Shown in pieces: positions 44,277 to 53,727 of a DNA stretch of 64,000 bases (positions are counted from its first letter, which is position 1; every line of letters begins with the position of its first letter). The position numbers were made by a program, and so were the translations under genes. The notes under the pieces were generated by a model. The model was not told where the DNA came from and searched no databases. It was given only the letters and a program-made list of their open reading frames with translations. Source of the DNA: G963665215 sp963665215 (GTDB lineage Bacteria; Chloroflexota; Dehalococcoidia; Lucifugimonadales; CAUZJF01); contig CAXXWW010000007.1 of assembly GCA_963665215.2 (NCBI GenBank), forward strand, positions 1-64,000. Direction: 5' to 3'.

Positions 44277-45734
44277 ATGGACTGGACCACGGTACTCCAA
44301 AAGCGGGACGGACACAGGTGGGAGCTGCCACAGGACTACAAGTCCGGGATGAACGTTCCGGGAGTGGTTTTCGCCGACGACAAGCTGCTGCAGCTCATCA
44401 GGGAAGACCCGTGCATCGAGCAGGTGGCCAACGTGGCCTTTCTGCCAGGAATCGTGGGCCACTCGCTGGCCATGCCCGACATCCACTGGGGCTACGGCTT
44501 TCCCATCGGCGGCGTCGCAGCCACGCGGGTGGACGAAGATGGCGTGGTCTCGCCGGGCGGCGTCGGTTTTGACATCAACTGCGGCATCCGCCTGCTGCGG
44601 ACCGACCTGACCGAGGCCGAGGTGCGCCCCCATTTGAAGGACCTGGTCAGCACCCTGTTCCGAGAGATACACACCGGGACGGGAGCCGGAGGACGCATCA
44701 GGCTGAGCGCCAGCGAGGTCGACAAGGTGCTGAAGGAGGGCGGCGCGTGGGCGGTCGGCCGCGGCCTTGGCGACCCGGACGACCTGGAGGTCACCGAGGA
44801 GGGCGGGTGCATGGCGGAAGCAGACCCCAGCGCGGTCGGCGACCGTCCGAAGGCCCGGGGCGGGCCGCAGATAGGTACGCTCGGCTCCGGCAATCACTTC
44901 CTCGAGGTGCAGGCGGTCGACGAGATACTCGACCGGGCCGCGGCTTCCACGATGGGGCTGACTGAACCCGGACAGGTGACCATCATGATCCACTGCGGCT
45001 CCAGAGGCCTCGGGCATCAGGTGTGCACAGATTCGCTCCGGGTCATCGAGGCCGCCGGTCGGAGGTACGGAATCGAGCTCCCGGACCGCCAGCTTGCCTC
45101 GGTGCCCGTGTCGTCGCCGGAGGGCGGGGAGTATCTGCGGGCGATGAACGCGGCGGCCAATTTCGCGTGGGCCAACCGCCAGTGCATCGCGCACTGGGCG
45201 CGAGAGTCCTTCGAGCAGGTGCTGGGCCGCTCCTGGGAGGACATGGGGATGTGGCAGGTGTACGACATAAGCCACAACATGGCCAAGATCGAGGATCACA
45301 CAGTGGATGGGAAATCGACCCGCCTGTGCGTGCACCGCAAGGGCGCCACGCGGTCCTTCCCAGCCGGCCATCCGGAGGTGCCGGAGCGCTACAGGGATAT
45401 CGGGCAGCCGGTGTTCGTCCCCGGCGACATGGGCCGGTACTCGTTCCTGGCCGTGGGGGCACCCAAGGCCATGGAGGTCTCCTTCGGCTCGACCTGCCAC
45501 GGCGCCGGGCGCGTGGAGAGCAGGACCAGGGCGAAGAAGCTGCTCAAGGGCCGTGACATCCGGCAGGAGCTTGAGCGGGAGGGCATCATCGTCCAGGCGA
45601 AGGGCTGGGCGTCCCTGGCAGAGGAGGCTTCCATAGCCTACAAAGACGTCGCCGACGTGGTCCGCGTATCGGAGGAGGCGGGCCTGTGCCGCAACGTCGC
45701 CCGCCTCCGCCCACTGGGCGTGATCAAGGGATGA
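44277..45734 (+). CDS. rtcB: RNA-splicing ligase RtcB
   Basis: Mn/GTP-dependent ligase joining 2',3'-cyclic phosphate or 3'-phosphate to 5'-OH RNA ends. A 485-residue frame from ATG 44277, where the family-type opening MDWTTVLQKRDGHRWELP begins; ATG 44232 behind GAGGAG is an alternative. Metal and active-site residues are visible: GVGFDINCGIRLL (Cys), GSGNHFLEVQ (His), HCGSRGLGHQV (His) and STCHGAGRVESR with the guanylated His. With archease it forms an RNA repair or tRNA ligation module. Confidence 0.95.
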   Translation: MDWTTVLQKRDGHRWELPQDYKSGMNVPGVVFADDKLLQLIREDPCIEQVANVAFLPGIVGHSLAMPDIHWGYGFPIGGVAATRVDEDGVVSPGGVGFDINCGIRLLRTDLTEAEVRPHLKDLVSTLFREIHTGTGAGGRIRLSASEVDKVLKEGGAWAVGRGLGDPDDLEVTEEGGCMAEADPSAVGDRPKARGGPQIGTLGSGNHFLEVQAVDEILDRAAASTMGLTEPGQVTIMIHCGSRGLGHQVCTDSLRVIEAAGRRYGIELPDRQLASVPVSSPEGGEYLRAMNAAANFAWANRQCIAHWARESFEQVLGRSWEDMGMWQVYDISHNMAKIEDHTVDGKSTRLCVHRKGATRSFPAGHPEVPERYRDIGQPVFVPGDMGRYSFLAVGAPKAMEVSFGSTCHGAGRVESRTRAKKLLKGRDIRQELEREGIIVQAKGWASLAEEASIAYKDVADVVRVSEEAGLCRNVARLRPLGVIKG

Positions 45735-45884
45735 AGGGCATGGGGCATCGGGTGTGGGGTAAAGGGTAAGGGGAAAAGGGGGAGGCCGTGGTGTTACGAC
45801 ACACGGAGGGACCAGTGGCCCATAAAAGATCCGGGGTGGGGAACGCCTAGGACGGCGCGATGTTCCCCTAGCTCGACTTCGGGG

Positions 45885-46310
45885 GGCTTTGCACCTAAAG
45901 TCTCGGCTTTTGATTCAGAGGGTGAACTCGTCTAGGAGTAGCGGCATGTGGATTTGGGCGCTCATGCAATTCGTTGGCTTTGGGGTAGGCATCTTGGCTG
46001 GACTGGCACTAGGGCTGTGGGCTCTGTTCGTATTATTCGTAATCTTCGGCCCACTGGGTGTGATATTTGTACTCATCCTCGGGCCATTAACTATCTTGGC
46101 CTCAGTCTTGATCGTTTGGTTCGACTCTGGCGCGTTTCCTGTAATTGCGTTGTTACTATACCTAGGTATGTGGGGTGGCCTGATTATCGGAGGAATTGGA
46201 AGTTCCCTCACAGACCACAGCTAAAGGTCCGAAATATGACAGAGAGTCATACTGACCTTTGGTTCAGCAACGAGAACTTTTGATTCAAGAGGTCGCTTAG
46301 GTGCAAAGCC
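45885..46310. repeat. Inverted-repeat-bounded module around a small membrane-protein gene
   Basis: Ggctttgcacctaa (45885-45898) is mirrored exactly by ttaggtgcaaagcc (46297-46310). Just inside the ends, cttttgattcagagg (about 45907) and cttttgattcaagagg (about 46277) are near-identical direct copies. The enclosed 400 bp contains only the 92-residue gene. The sequence inside is markedly more AT-rich than outside. It could be a non-autonomous mobile cassette. No target repeat was confirmed. Confidence 0.55.
45946..46224 (+). CDS. Small membrane protein of unknown function
   Basis: A 92-residue protein from ATG 45946, 6 bp after AGGAG. It is almost wholly hydrophobic: about three membrane helices (residues ~5-27, 30-55, 62-84), with Gly-rich turns and one Asp (VWFDSGAFP) before the last helix. 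No family is recognised. It lies inside the inverted-repeat module, downstream of rtcB on the same strand by 211 bp. Confidence 0.6.
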   Translation: MWIWALMQFVGFGVGILAGLALGLWALFVLFVIFGPLGVIFVLILGPLTILASVLIVWFDSGAFPVIALLLYLGMWGGLIIGGIGSSLTDHS

Positions 46311-46593
46311 GACTTCCGGGTGAGCAGGGGCGTGCGGGGCTGGCGACCATGTCTTCCTTCAGGGCCAGACCGGCATAACCCTCGGCGGCCAGGGCTTCGT
46401 GGGCGTGGGGACCATCCGGCCCAGGTGGAGAACGCGATGGAGTGCGTGGAGACGCCGCTGGAAGAGGCCAGACCCATGCCTGGTCAGGCCGCCCTCGGTG
46501 GGTAGAGATACCGGGACCGGGGGCTCGTGATCGAGTATCTTGGACCGGCGTCCCTGGTCTAACGCGCAGGTAGCCGATACCGGGGCGGGACAC
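46311..46593. other. Intergenic region, no gene seen
   Basis: 283 bp of GC-rich sequence between the inverted-repeat module and the glpD stop. Frames exist on both strands but read as arginine/proline-rich non-protein sequence. Confidence 0.4.
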
Positions 46594-48252
46594 TCAAGCC
46601 GTCGAGCTCTCCTCCGGCAACGTGTGAGAGCGCTGGAGGTGCCGCTGATAGTCCCGATACTGCTGCTGGAACTCATCCTCACTTATCTCCAGCTCATCGC
46701 AAATTACGCGCTCCGAGTCCCGCAGTCTCTGCAGGCGCATGTCGTTGCTCCAGGACAGGAAGGCGGCCCGCTGCTCTACCAGGTCCTGCAGCGTGCACAC
46801 CATCTCGGAGCGGCAGATGTATCGGACCTCCGCATGAACCGGGTCCCCAGCGCTTCCGGCGCCGTTGGTCGAGAAGATGCTCGTTGCCTCGGCACAAATG
46901 CGGTCCGCGTCGACACCATAACGTTGATACAGCGTCTGGAAATACCCGGTGAGCCGGGGGCACCGCCGGACCCAGTACCGAAGCCCCGCAGTCATTTCCT
47001 GGTTGCCGCCGCCAACGGGGACCTCATGGGTACGACAGGGGCCCCACCCATCCGACCCCATCTTCCTTACAACCTGGTCGAGAACCCTGCTCGCCAGAGA
47101 GCGCGATGTTGTAAGCTTGCCGCCGACCACAGTGACCAGCCCCGACGACGCAATTTCGACCAGGTCCTCGCGGTTCACCGACGATGGGTCATTGTCCCCG
47201 GTACTTGGAAGCAAAAGGGCCCTGTAACCGCTGTAGCAGAACCGCACGTTCTCCCGCCCCAAGGGCGAGTAAGGCAGAAACCTGCGTACCGACTCTAGCA
47301 GGTACGCCACGTCTGCCTCACCCGGCGCGGGAGCATCGGGTTCCGTACCCTCCCAATCGTCTGTCGTCCCATAGAGGAAACAGTCGTCCCGCTTCACCAG
47401 GAAAAGGGGCCGCCCGTCCACGGGTGAATTGAACACAATACTCACGTTGAGCGGTACGTCCTCTTCGTCGAACACCAGGTGCGTTCCCTTGGACAATTTG
47501 ATCAGGTCCGACGCCTCGGGGCGGTCCAGCTTCCTGATCCTATCCGTCCAGGCCCCGGTGGCATTGATGACGACGGAGGCGCGGGTCCCGTGGTCGGTTC
47601 CACCGACCTGGTCGTGAAAGACGACGCTCTCTATTCTGTCGCCTATTTTTGAAAAGCCCGTTACCGGGGCATGATTGACGGCTACGCCTCCGTTACGGAC
47701 ACCGTCCTTGACCGTTTCCAGGGTCCAGCGACTATCGCTCACAATCGCATCGTAATACAGGACTCCCCCTTTTAGCCCCTCTGCGTCAAGGCCGGGCGCC
47801 ATTGACTGGGTCTCTTCCCGGTCAAGAAACTGGTGGAATCTGGTGTTCTTGAATCCCGACATGATCTCGTACAGCCACATGGCAGCCCGCACTTTCACGG
47901 GAGATTCGCCCTGGCCGCGATATATGGGGATCAGGAAGGGCCACGGCTGGACGAGCCGCCCGTTCAAGGCAGTGTGAAGGTTGCGCTCGTGAGAGGCCTC
48001 CCACGCCAGCCGAAACTGAAGACTTCCCAGGTACCTGAGTCCCCCGTGAATCAGCTTCGAGCTCCGCCCGCTGGTGCCCGACCCAAAATCGTTCGCTTCG
48101 ACAAGCGCGGCCCGCAGGCCTCTCAAGACCGCGTCGCGGAAGATTGAGGCGCCGGTGATTCCGCCCCCGATGACAAGTACATCGAATTGCTCGTCGTGCA
48201 ACCGCCGGAAGAGCTGCGGGCGAGACTGTTTGTTAAATAGCTCAAGCCCCAT
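46594..48252 (-). CDS. glpD: Aerobic-type glycerol-3-phosphate dehydrogenase
   Basis: A membrane-associated FAD enzyme oxidising glycerol-3-phosphate to dihydroxyacetone phosphate and reducing quinone. It has 552 residues, typical length. FAD motif: FDVLVIGGGITGASIFRDA (about residues 23-41); then DFGSGTSGRSSKLIHGGLRYL, VINATGAWTDRIRKL, DGRPLFLVKRDDCFLYGTTD and VVGGKLTTSRSLA. The C-terminal helical DAO_C domain is present (EVRYICRSEMVCTLQDLVEQR). No glpK or glpF lies nearby. Confidence 0.94.
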   Translation of the reverse strand: MGLELFNKQSRPQLFRRLHDEQFDVLVIGGGITGASIFRDAVLRGLRAALVEANDFGSGTSGRSSKLIHGGLRYLGSLQFRLAWEASHERNLHTALNGRLVQPWPFLIPIYRGQGESPVKVRAAMWLYEIMSGFKNTRFHQFLDREETQSMAPGLDAEGLKGGVLYYDAIVSDSRWTLETVKDGVRNGGVAVNHAPVTGFSKIGDRIESVVFHDQVGGTDHGTRASVVINATGAWTDRIRKLDRPEASDLIKLSKGTHLVFDEEDVPLNVSIVFNSPVDGRPLFLVKRDDCFLYGTTDDWEGTEPDAPAPGEADVAYLLESVRRFLPYSPLGRENVRFCYSGYRALLLPSTGDNDPSSVNREDLVEIASSGLVTVVGGKLTTSRSLASRVLDQVVRKMGSDGWGPCRTHEVPVGGGNQEMTAGLRYWVRRCPRLTGYFQTLYQRYGVDADRICAEATSIFSTNGAGSAGDPVHAEVRYICRSEMVCTLQDLVEQRAAFLSWSNDMRLQRLRDSERVICDELEISEDEFQQQYRDYQRHLQRSHTLPEESSTA

Positions 48253-48420
48253 CAGGCCAGTACCCCGTTAACGGTCGGCTTCATTACAGGCTTTCTTCTT
48301 CATTTCAGGTCCTTTCCGCGGGCTGAAGTCAGCCCTAGCAGGGTGCTGATCCGCCGCGGGCGGACGACCATCCGCCTGGCCGCCTTTCCTTCGATAGACT
48401 CAGGACAAGCTCTGGTGAGT

Positions 48421-48490
48421 AAGGGTTCAGTAATTCAGATCTGAGGGACACCCCTTCGACTATGCTCAGGGCAGGCTCTCAGGGTCCCGG
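48421..48490. repeat. Dispersed intergenic repeat, second full copy
   Basis: Matches 29276-29344 over ~70 bp with few differences (aagggttcagtaat, cagatctgaggga, tatgctcagggcaggctctc). It is preceded at about 48385-48420 by a ccttcgatagactcagg motif also seen near 21302. The copies lie between genes. Confidence 0.8.
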
Positions 48491-48524
48491 CGAAGTGGGT
48501 TTCTCCCGCTCTGCCCTAGACGGA

Positions 48525-49955
48525 TCAGCTCTGGTTTCGACTGAAAAGCCCGTCCCTGGCAAACTTGGCCACGAGACTCAGCCTGCCCAGCCCCAGGGTC
48601 GCGTCGAGCGCATCCAGAAATCGACCAATCTCCTCGTCTGTGACAATCAAGGCCGGCGAGATGATCAGCGGGACCTCTCGATGCGGTCTAAAAAAGGTGA
48701 GAATGTTATGGGTCTTGTAGAGCTCGGATATGACGGCAGAAGCTATCAGCTTGTCGAAGAACTGGTGGTCCCTGAATATCCTGCTGGGAGCGATGTTTGT
48801 GGCCACCTTTAGCGCCGCATTGACGTCGGTGTTCAATAGGATGCCATAGAGCGCGCCGCTGCCGCGGACCTCGCGGATGAAGTCAGGATACTTGTCACGC
48901 AGCCTTGACAGACCCTCGCCGAGGAGCTGATGTATCCTCTCGGACCTACCCACGTAATCGTCGTCAATCACTATGTTAATTGCCTCAATAGCGGTCACAC
49001 ACTCCTCGCCGAACCCATTGTAGGTTGTGCTGTGAAGGGTCGTATCAGTGGGATTGTCGTAGGCCTGCCGGAACAACGGCTCTCGAGACGTATAGCACGA
49101 TATCGAGGACTTGCCGCCTCCAAGGGCTTTGGACATCGCCAGTATGTCGGGGACGACACCCGATTTCGTGAAGTAAAAGAGCCCGCTGGCTTTGGCCCAG
49201 CCGGTATAGACTTCATCGAAAATCAGGATGATGCCCTCGTCCGTGCACAGCCTCCGGAGCGCCGCCAGAAAGCGGTCCGAGCAGGCAAGGAAGCTGCTGG
49301 CGCTGAACGGCTCCAGGATGATGGCATACACGTCGGCCCCGCCATCGCTCTTGCGGAGCCCGTCGACCACGCTGCGCACGCTTTCGAAGCTATTGTATTC
49401 GAATGATGCCACGTGAGGAATTCGAGGGAACTCGTAGTCTCGTTCGGGGGAACCTGTCAGGCTTGCCGCCCCGAGCAGATTGCCATGAAAGGAGATATCG
49501 GAGTGGAGGATGTGCTTTCGACTACCATCATGATACTTGTACGCGAGCTTCACAGCTCCCTCGACGGCCTCTGCTCCCGAATTACAAAAGAATGAGATGT
49601 TGAGGTCCTCTGGCAGCAGTTGGGCGATGTTGTGGCTCAACCCCGCCACGTACTGCGACAGAAAGGTCTTGTGCACCTCCATTCTTTTCTGACGCTGGAA
49701 CTCGATCCGGGCCGCGAGCAGTCGAGGGTGATTGTGGCCGTGACTCAGGACGCCGAAACCACCGGTGAAGTCCAGGACTCGCCGGCCGCTGGCGGTGGTG
49801 ATGTACATGCCCTCAGCGCTCACAGCAACATCTCGACCGAACTCGAACAAGCCGATCAACCGGGACTGACTCTTGTTGACGTAGTCCCGATAGAGCTGCT
49901 GAGTGGTCCGGCCGTCAAACACGGCGCACTCTTTCCAGGTGTAGAGATCAGCCAT
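48525..49955 (-). CDS. Class III PLP-dependent aminotransferase
   Basis: A 476-residue omega-aminotransferase-type enzyme. Signatures are VLDFTGGFGVLSHGHNHP, FFCNSGAEAVEGAVKLAYKY, SDISFHGNLLGAASLTG, IILEPFSASSF, IFDEVYTGWAKASG and MSKALGGGKSSIS with the Schiff-base Lys near residue 276, then HSTTYNGFGEE. The N-terminal ~40 residues (LYRDYVNKSQSRLIGLFEF) extend beyond the core, as in enzymes tied to secondary or cell-surface metabolism. The amino donor and acceptor are unknown. It is downstream of nothing obvious and read toward glpD, 272 bp away. Confidence 0.88.
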   Translation of the reverse strand: MADLYTWKECAVFDGRTTQQLYRDYVNKSQSRLIGLFEFGRDVAVSAEGMYITTASGRRVLDFTGGFGVLSHGHNHPRLLAARIEFQRQKRMEVHKTFLSQYVAGLSHNIAQLLPEDLNISFFCNSGAEAVEGAVKLAYKYHDGSRKHILHSDISFHGNLLGAASLTGSPERDYEFPRIPHVASFEYNSFESVRSVVDGLRKSDGGADVYAIILEPFSASSFLACSDRFLAALRRLCTDEGIILIFDEVYTGWAKASGLFYFTKSGVVPDILAMSKALGGGKSSISCYTSREPLFRQAYDNPTDTTLHSTTYNGFGEECVTAIEAINIVIDDDYVGRSERIHQLLGEGLSRLRDKYPDFIREVRGSGALYGILLNTDVNAALKVATNIAPSRIFRDHQFFDKLIASAVISELYKTHNILTFFRPHREVPLIISPALIVTDEEIGRFLDALDATLGLGRLSLVAKFARDGLFSRNQS

Positions 49956-50705
49956 TACCTACCCCGCCTTTGCCTGCCGAGAATTCAAGGGTACCCCATG
50001 GCCCGCGCGGCAGTGACTCCCTCACTAATAGCCAGACCCCGTAGCTCACCACGGACCGCGTGACGGATCAACCGGCGTGTCTCCGATCAAAGCGACGGCG
50101 CGGCTGCTGGCGTGAATCTCTGGTCCTGGCAGCATATACGGTAGGCCTTATTTATCGCTGCATCGCGGGGCGCCGCGCTGCGCTCCCCCACTCGTGGCTG
50201 ATCTCCCGCGGGAGCCACGACAAGGCCTCGGGCGGACGAGGGGTACCGCTGTCGAGTAGGCTACCACCGAAGACAGGCTCTTGTCACTTGCGTGACGGGC
50301 TATCTGCCGCGTTTTGGCCGTCGGCGCGGCGTGGCGCCTCCATGTGCCTGCCTTCTCTGACTTAGCCGCAGGGAGCTCGAGGTCGGAGGGGACCGTGGTC
50401 GGCGGGGACGACAGCGTGTGGGCGCAGGAGACAGCTTGTGGTCTCGGTGATGGCCCACGGATGTGGCCACAGGTCTGGATCGCTCAAGGGTCCCCCCCCC
50501 CCGGTGGCGCGGATGAGAACGGGGAGCGGTAGCCAAGGAAGAGGGAAGACAGACCGTGCCCGATCTGGTGAAAAGCCGGTAGTTTCGACTGGGCGCCCAG
50601 CCGTTTACTCCTCTAGCCCGCACTGACTCGGACATCGGACGAGAGCGGTAGACTCAGCTTGTCTCCACGGCACGAATATTTAGAGGAGCCAATGCGGAGC
50701 TGCCG
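49956..50705. other. 750-bp region without a convincing gene
   Basis: No frame looks protein-like on either strand. A hairpin is visible: tcgtggct (50192-50199) pairs with agccacga (50213-50220), with tcccgcggga in the loop. An 11-base C run lies at 50492-50502. The region could hold decayed genes or an uncharacterised RNA; nothing specific is supported. Confidence 0.4.
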
Positions 50706-50984
50706 TTACCTGCGGGACCTGTGTGGCCAGTGCGGTGGCCTCCGCCTCAGTATGAAGAGGTGCACAGACGACTCCAAGGCTTCCTCGCCGCCGAAAACGA
50801 GTGACAGAACAAATATCCACGTGATGTGCCAGTTCCAGGCGGCGCCCAGGCCAGCCAACGCCAAGCCAATGATTCGAAATCCCCGTATCACGGTCACCAT
50901 TTTCATGGAGTCTCCGGTAGGGCGGCGGATTCCCTCCACTTCTACCCGTATCCCCGAGAACAAAATCGCCGCTCCGAGCGCCAT
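50706..50984 (-). CDS. Small membrane protein, possibly cut at its 5' end
   Basis: A 92-residue frame (ATG 50984) with a short hydrophobic start (ALGAAILFSG), then IRGFRIIGLALAGLGAAWNW and ITWIFVLSLVFGG as likely membrane helices, and a basic end. No family is recognised. It starts right where the transposase remnant ends, so the original N-terminus may have been removed by that insertion. Coding status is uncertain. Confidence 0.4.
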   Translation of the reverse strand: MALGAAILFSGIRVEVEGIRRPTGDSMKMVTVIRGFRIIGLALAGLGAAWNWHITWIFVLSLVFGGEEALESSVHLFILRRRPPHWPHRSRR

Positions 50985-50994
50985 CAAGGCGGCT

Positions 50995-51056
50995 TTGTTC
51001 CAAAAGTCCTATTCCCAGGCCATTTTTGGAACAACCGGCCCTTTTGTTCCAAAAGT
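50995..51056. repeat. Palindromic end region of the SWIM transposase element
   Basis: Ttttggaacaa (51025-51035) and ttgttccaaaa (51044-51054) form an 11-bp perfect stem with a short loop. A further ttgttccaaaag half lies at 50996-51007. This is probably the terminal repeat or binding-site region of the element carrying the SWIM transposase; the opposite end was not found. Confidence 0.5.
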
Positions 51057-52110
51057 CTCTGAGCCGAATATCGGCTCTATCCCCAGCTCGTAGACCGACT
51101 GAATCAAGACGCAGATGTTATGGCACAGAATCTTGACCAACACCTCATTGACCTGGGCCACCGGGGTCTTAGACCGGACGGCTCCGCCGAACTTGGCCTT
51201 GATCATCGCGAAGGTCGTTTCCACGTTCGACCGCTTGTGGTAGTGGACCAGGAACTCAGCGCGGTTGAAGTTGTAGTAGTGGTACATTCGCTCCCACAGC
51301 GGGTCGTGTTTCTGCTTGCGGTTCCTGGCCACCGAGTTCGCCCTGAATGGGATGTAGGGGGTGGCGCCCACAGCTTGCACCGCCCGCAGGTTCTTCCTGC
51401 TAACGTACGCCTTGTCGCCGGACACTTCGCTGACCTCGAAACCCCGCGCCGTGGTTTCGACGAACGGGGGCAGGTAGGGCGCATCGCCGGACTCGGTTTC
51501 AGTGACCTCAACGGCAGTCACGATGTTGGTCTTGACGCCGCACATCAGGTGAGCCTTCACCCATTTGGCTTCCTTGCGTTGCTTCCCCCACTTATGGTCG
51601 AACCAACGGTTGTAGACCGACGTGGAGAACCCGCTGGAATCCACGGCGAAGTCGCTTTCCACCGACCGGAGCGGCAACGCGCTCTGCTCGATCAGGGACT
51701 TCAACAGTGGGGCCAAGTCGGGATTTTCCAGGTAGCGGAAAGTGCTCGTGAAGGACGGTGGCTTATCAAGCTGCCCTTTAGCCTGAGCGTCACGGAAGTC
51801 GGTCATAGCCCGCCTGCCAGACATAGTGGAATAGACCTTGAGTCCGATACCGAACAGTACGTCGGAGAGTGGCAGCCGAGGCCGTCCGAAGGTTTGAGGC
51901 GGCTGGGGGATGGTATCGCACAGCTCACGCAGCAGCTCGGCAAAGTTTTCTTGTTCATGGGTCTGAGCCGCATTGTAGGCAGGCCAGTCCTGGCGATAGG
52001 TCACCCGCATGGTCTTGGTCTCAATGGTGACGCCATCGGGCCTTTCCTCGCGCTGGATGATGAATTCGACGGCGTAGATATGCTTGCACGGCTGCTGGTG
52101 CTTCTCGAAG

Positions 52111-53478
52111 GAGGTTACGTCAATAGGTGTGTAAACGACATCAGGCGGCGACCTTCTCAGCCGTTGATTCAATGGCGATTCCATCCGCATACTGTGCACC
52201 GAGATAGACGTCTTCGATCAACTCAGGGGCCTTCAGACGCCTGAAGCGCTGTTCGGCGACCATCAACATTTTCCAGATCACCGCTATCGCCCGATCGACC
52301 CTCTTGTAGCGCTTGGCGGCATCGGTCCGAAGCCTGAGGGCCGCGAAGGGTGATTCTACCGGGTTCGTCGTGCGAAGGTGCCCCCAGTGCTCCTTTGGGA
52401 AGTCATAGAAGGTGACCATGCGGTCCCAGTCCCGCTCCAAGGCCTCTGAGGCCGCCTCGTAGGAATGGTCGCCGCACCACCTGGTGAACACCGTCCTGAG
52501 CCGCTCAGCCTCTGTCCGAGTCGGCGCGTAGGGGATAGTACGCAGCATGAGCTTGGCCTGGTCCTGTTGTCGCTTTGGAAGCTTGGCGAGCACGTTTACG
52601 ATCTTGTGGTTCCAGCAGCGTTGCTCTGCCGCCTGCGGATAGACGTTGCGCAGAGCTCCCCAGATGCCCAGGTGTCCGTCTCCAACCACCAGCCTCGGGC
52701 AGCTCAAGCCCCGGCGCTTGATGTCCCTGAGCACCTCGGACCAGTTCTCTGTGGACTCCCTGTATCCAGGAACAGCGCTCACCACCACCTTGCTCCCGTC
52801 GCTCAGGGCCGCCATCACCACCAGTACCGCCGCCTTCTCCTTCTCAAGACCAGCCTTGACGTAGACTCCATCCACCCACATGTAGACCACTTCCAGGTCA
52901 TCGAGGGGCCGGCTGCGCCATTGGGCAAGCTCATCGTTCCACTTATCCTTCAACCGGGCCACCGTGCTCGCCGATACCGGTGCGTCCTCTCCCAGCAGCC
53001 CCCGCAAAGCCAGATCGAAGTCGCCTTCGGATAGACCGTGCAGGTACAGCTCGGGGATCAACTCAGCAACCTTCCTGGTCCTGTTGACGAACAGCGGCAG
53101 CAGCCGGCTCTCGAACTGCTCCTCGGTATCGCGGACTCGCGGCCGCCTCAGCTGTATCGTTCCCGAACTCAGCGTAAGCCTCCGGGCTCTGCCGTATCCG
53201 TTCCGATAGCCGGTATCTGAGTCCGAGTCGGATCTGAGCGCCGACTTCGCCCTTCCCAGAAACGCCGTCACCTCCTCCTCCAGCAACTCCTGGATCAGCC
53301 TCTGGACCTGGCTTCGCACCCAATCCTCCAACTGCTCCCACTCCGGCCTTGACTCCGACCTACTCTCAGTGCTTTCCTTCCTCATGGGCGGTCTATCTCC
53401 TCTCTTGGGCCTCGAGCCCGTGTTGTTCAGAGAGAGGGTACACCGCCTGACTGTTTACACACTTTTTGAAGATACCTC
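52111..53478 (-). mobile_element. IS256-type element, copy A
   Basis: A 1368-bp element with imperfect inverted ends (gaggt..c.tcaa.a.gtgtgtaaac at both ends) and a perfect 8-bp target repeat TCTCGAAG (52103-52110 and 53479-53486). Inserted in the SWIM transposase gene. It is identical by eye to copy B, which lies 867 bp away in opposite orientation. Confidence 0.95.
52141..53385 (-). CDS. IS256-type transposase (copy A)
   Basis: A 414-residue mutator-type transposase. The N-terminal region (LEEEVTAFLGRAK, YRNGYGRARRL) is followed by the core with Asp in VVYMWVDGVYVK, Asp in VVGDGHLGIWGAL, the conserved CWNHKIVNVLAKLP and Glu in HLRTTNPVESPFAALR. It is uninterrupted. Ribosome site GAGAGGAG lies upstream of the ATG. 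Confidence 0.95.
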   Translation of the reverse strand: MRKESTESRSESRPEWEQLEDWVRSQVQRLIQELLEEEVTAFLGRAKSALRSDSDSDTGYRNGYGRARRLTLSSGTIQLRRPRVRDTEEQFESRLLPLFVNRTRKVAELIPELYLHGLSEGDFDLALRGLLGEDAPVSASTVARLKDKWNDELAQWRSRPLDDLEVVYMWVDGVYVKAGLEKEKAAVLVVMAALSDGSKVVVSAVPGYRESTENWSEVLRDIKRRGLSCPRLVVGDGHLGIWGALRNVYPQAAEQRCWNHKIVNVLAKLPKRQQDQAKLMLRTIPYAPTRTEAERLRTVFTRWCGDHSYEAASEALERDWDRMVTFYDFPKEHWGHLRTTNPVESPFAALRLRTDAAKRYKRVDRAIAVIWKMLMVAEQRFRRLKAPELIEDVYLGAQYADGIAIESTAEKVAA

Positions 53479-53727
53479 TCTCGAAGTCGGGGCAAGTGCA
53501 GAACGGCTCGCCGTCGAGATTCACCACGTAGGAGCCGCTGCCGGACTGAGACGGGACCTTGTAGCCGAGCTTGTTCTTCACCACGGGGGTCAGCGCGGCT
53601 ATAGCCATCCCGCGCTGCTGGCGTCCGGCGTCTCCGTCGTCAATGGCGTCGGGGCCGAGAGCAGTAAGTTGCCGTGTCTGTTGTTCGTTCATTCTTGCAC
53701 CTCTATCCGTAACTTCAACTTGTGCCT

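Larger units (their letters stand above)
51009..53692 (-). pseudogene. SWIM-domain DDE transposase gene split by IS256 copy A
   Basis: The 5' piece (53692-53487) starts at ATG behind AGAGGTGC and reads NEQQTRQLTALG to DGEPFCTCPDFE. The 3' piece (52110-51009) continues KHQQPCKHIYAVEF. Joining them after removing 52111-53478 and one 8-bp repeat gives a 435-residue frame and rebuilds a complete SWIM zinc motif, CxC...CxH (FCTC, then PCKH). The catalytic triad of an IS4/IS5-like enzyme is visible: Asp in SDFAVDSSGF, Asp in VSGDKAYVSRK and Glu in RSNVETTFAMIKAKFG. The last ~14 residues run through a hairpin-forming repeat, so the stop may lie in the element's end. Confidence 0.88.

Noticed and set aside
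46311..46593. Possible dehydrogenase-like remnant (GITLGGQGFVGVGT)
   Set aside because: The match is short, Gly-driven and not supported by flanking sequence.
52141..52199. IS-derived start for the SWIM transposase 3' piece
   Set aside because: The frame opening inside IS256 is accidental; the true N-terminus is at 53692 on the other side of the element.
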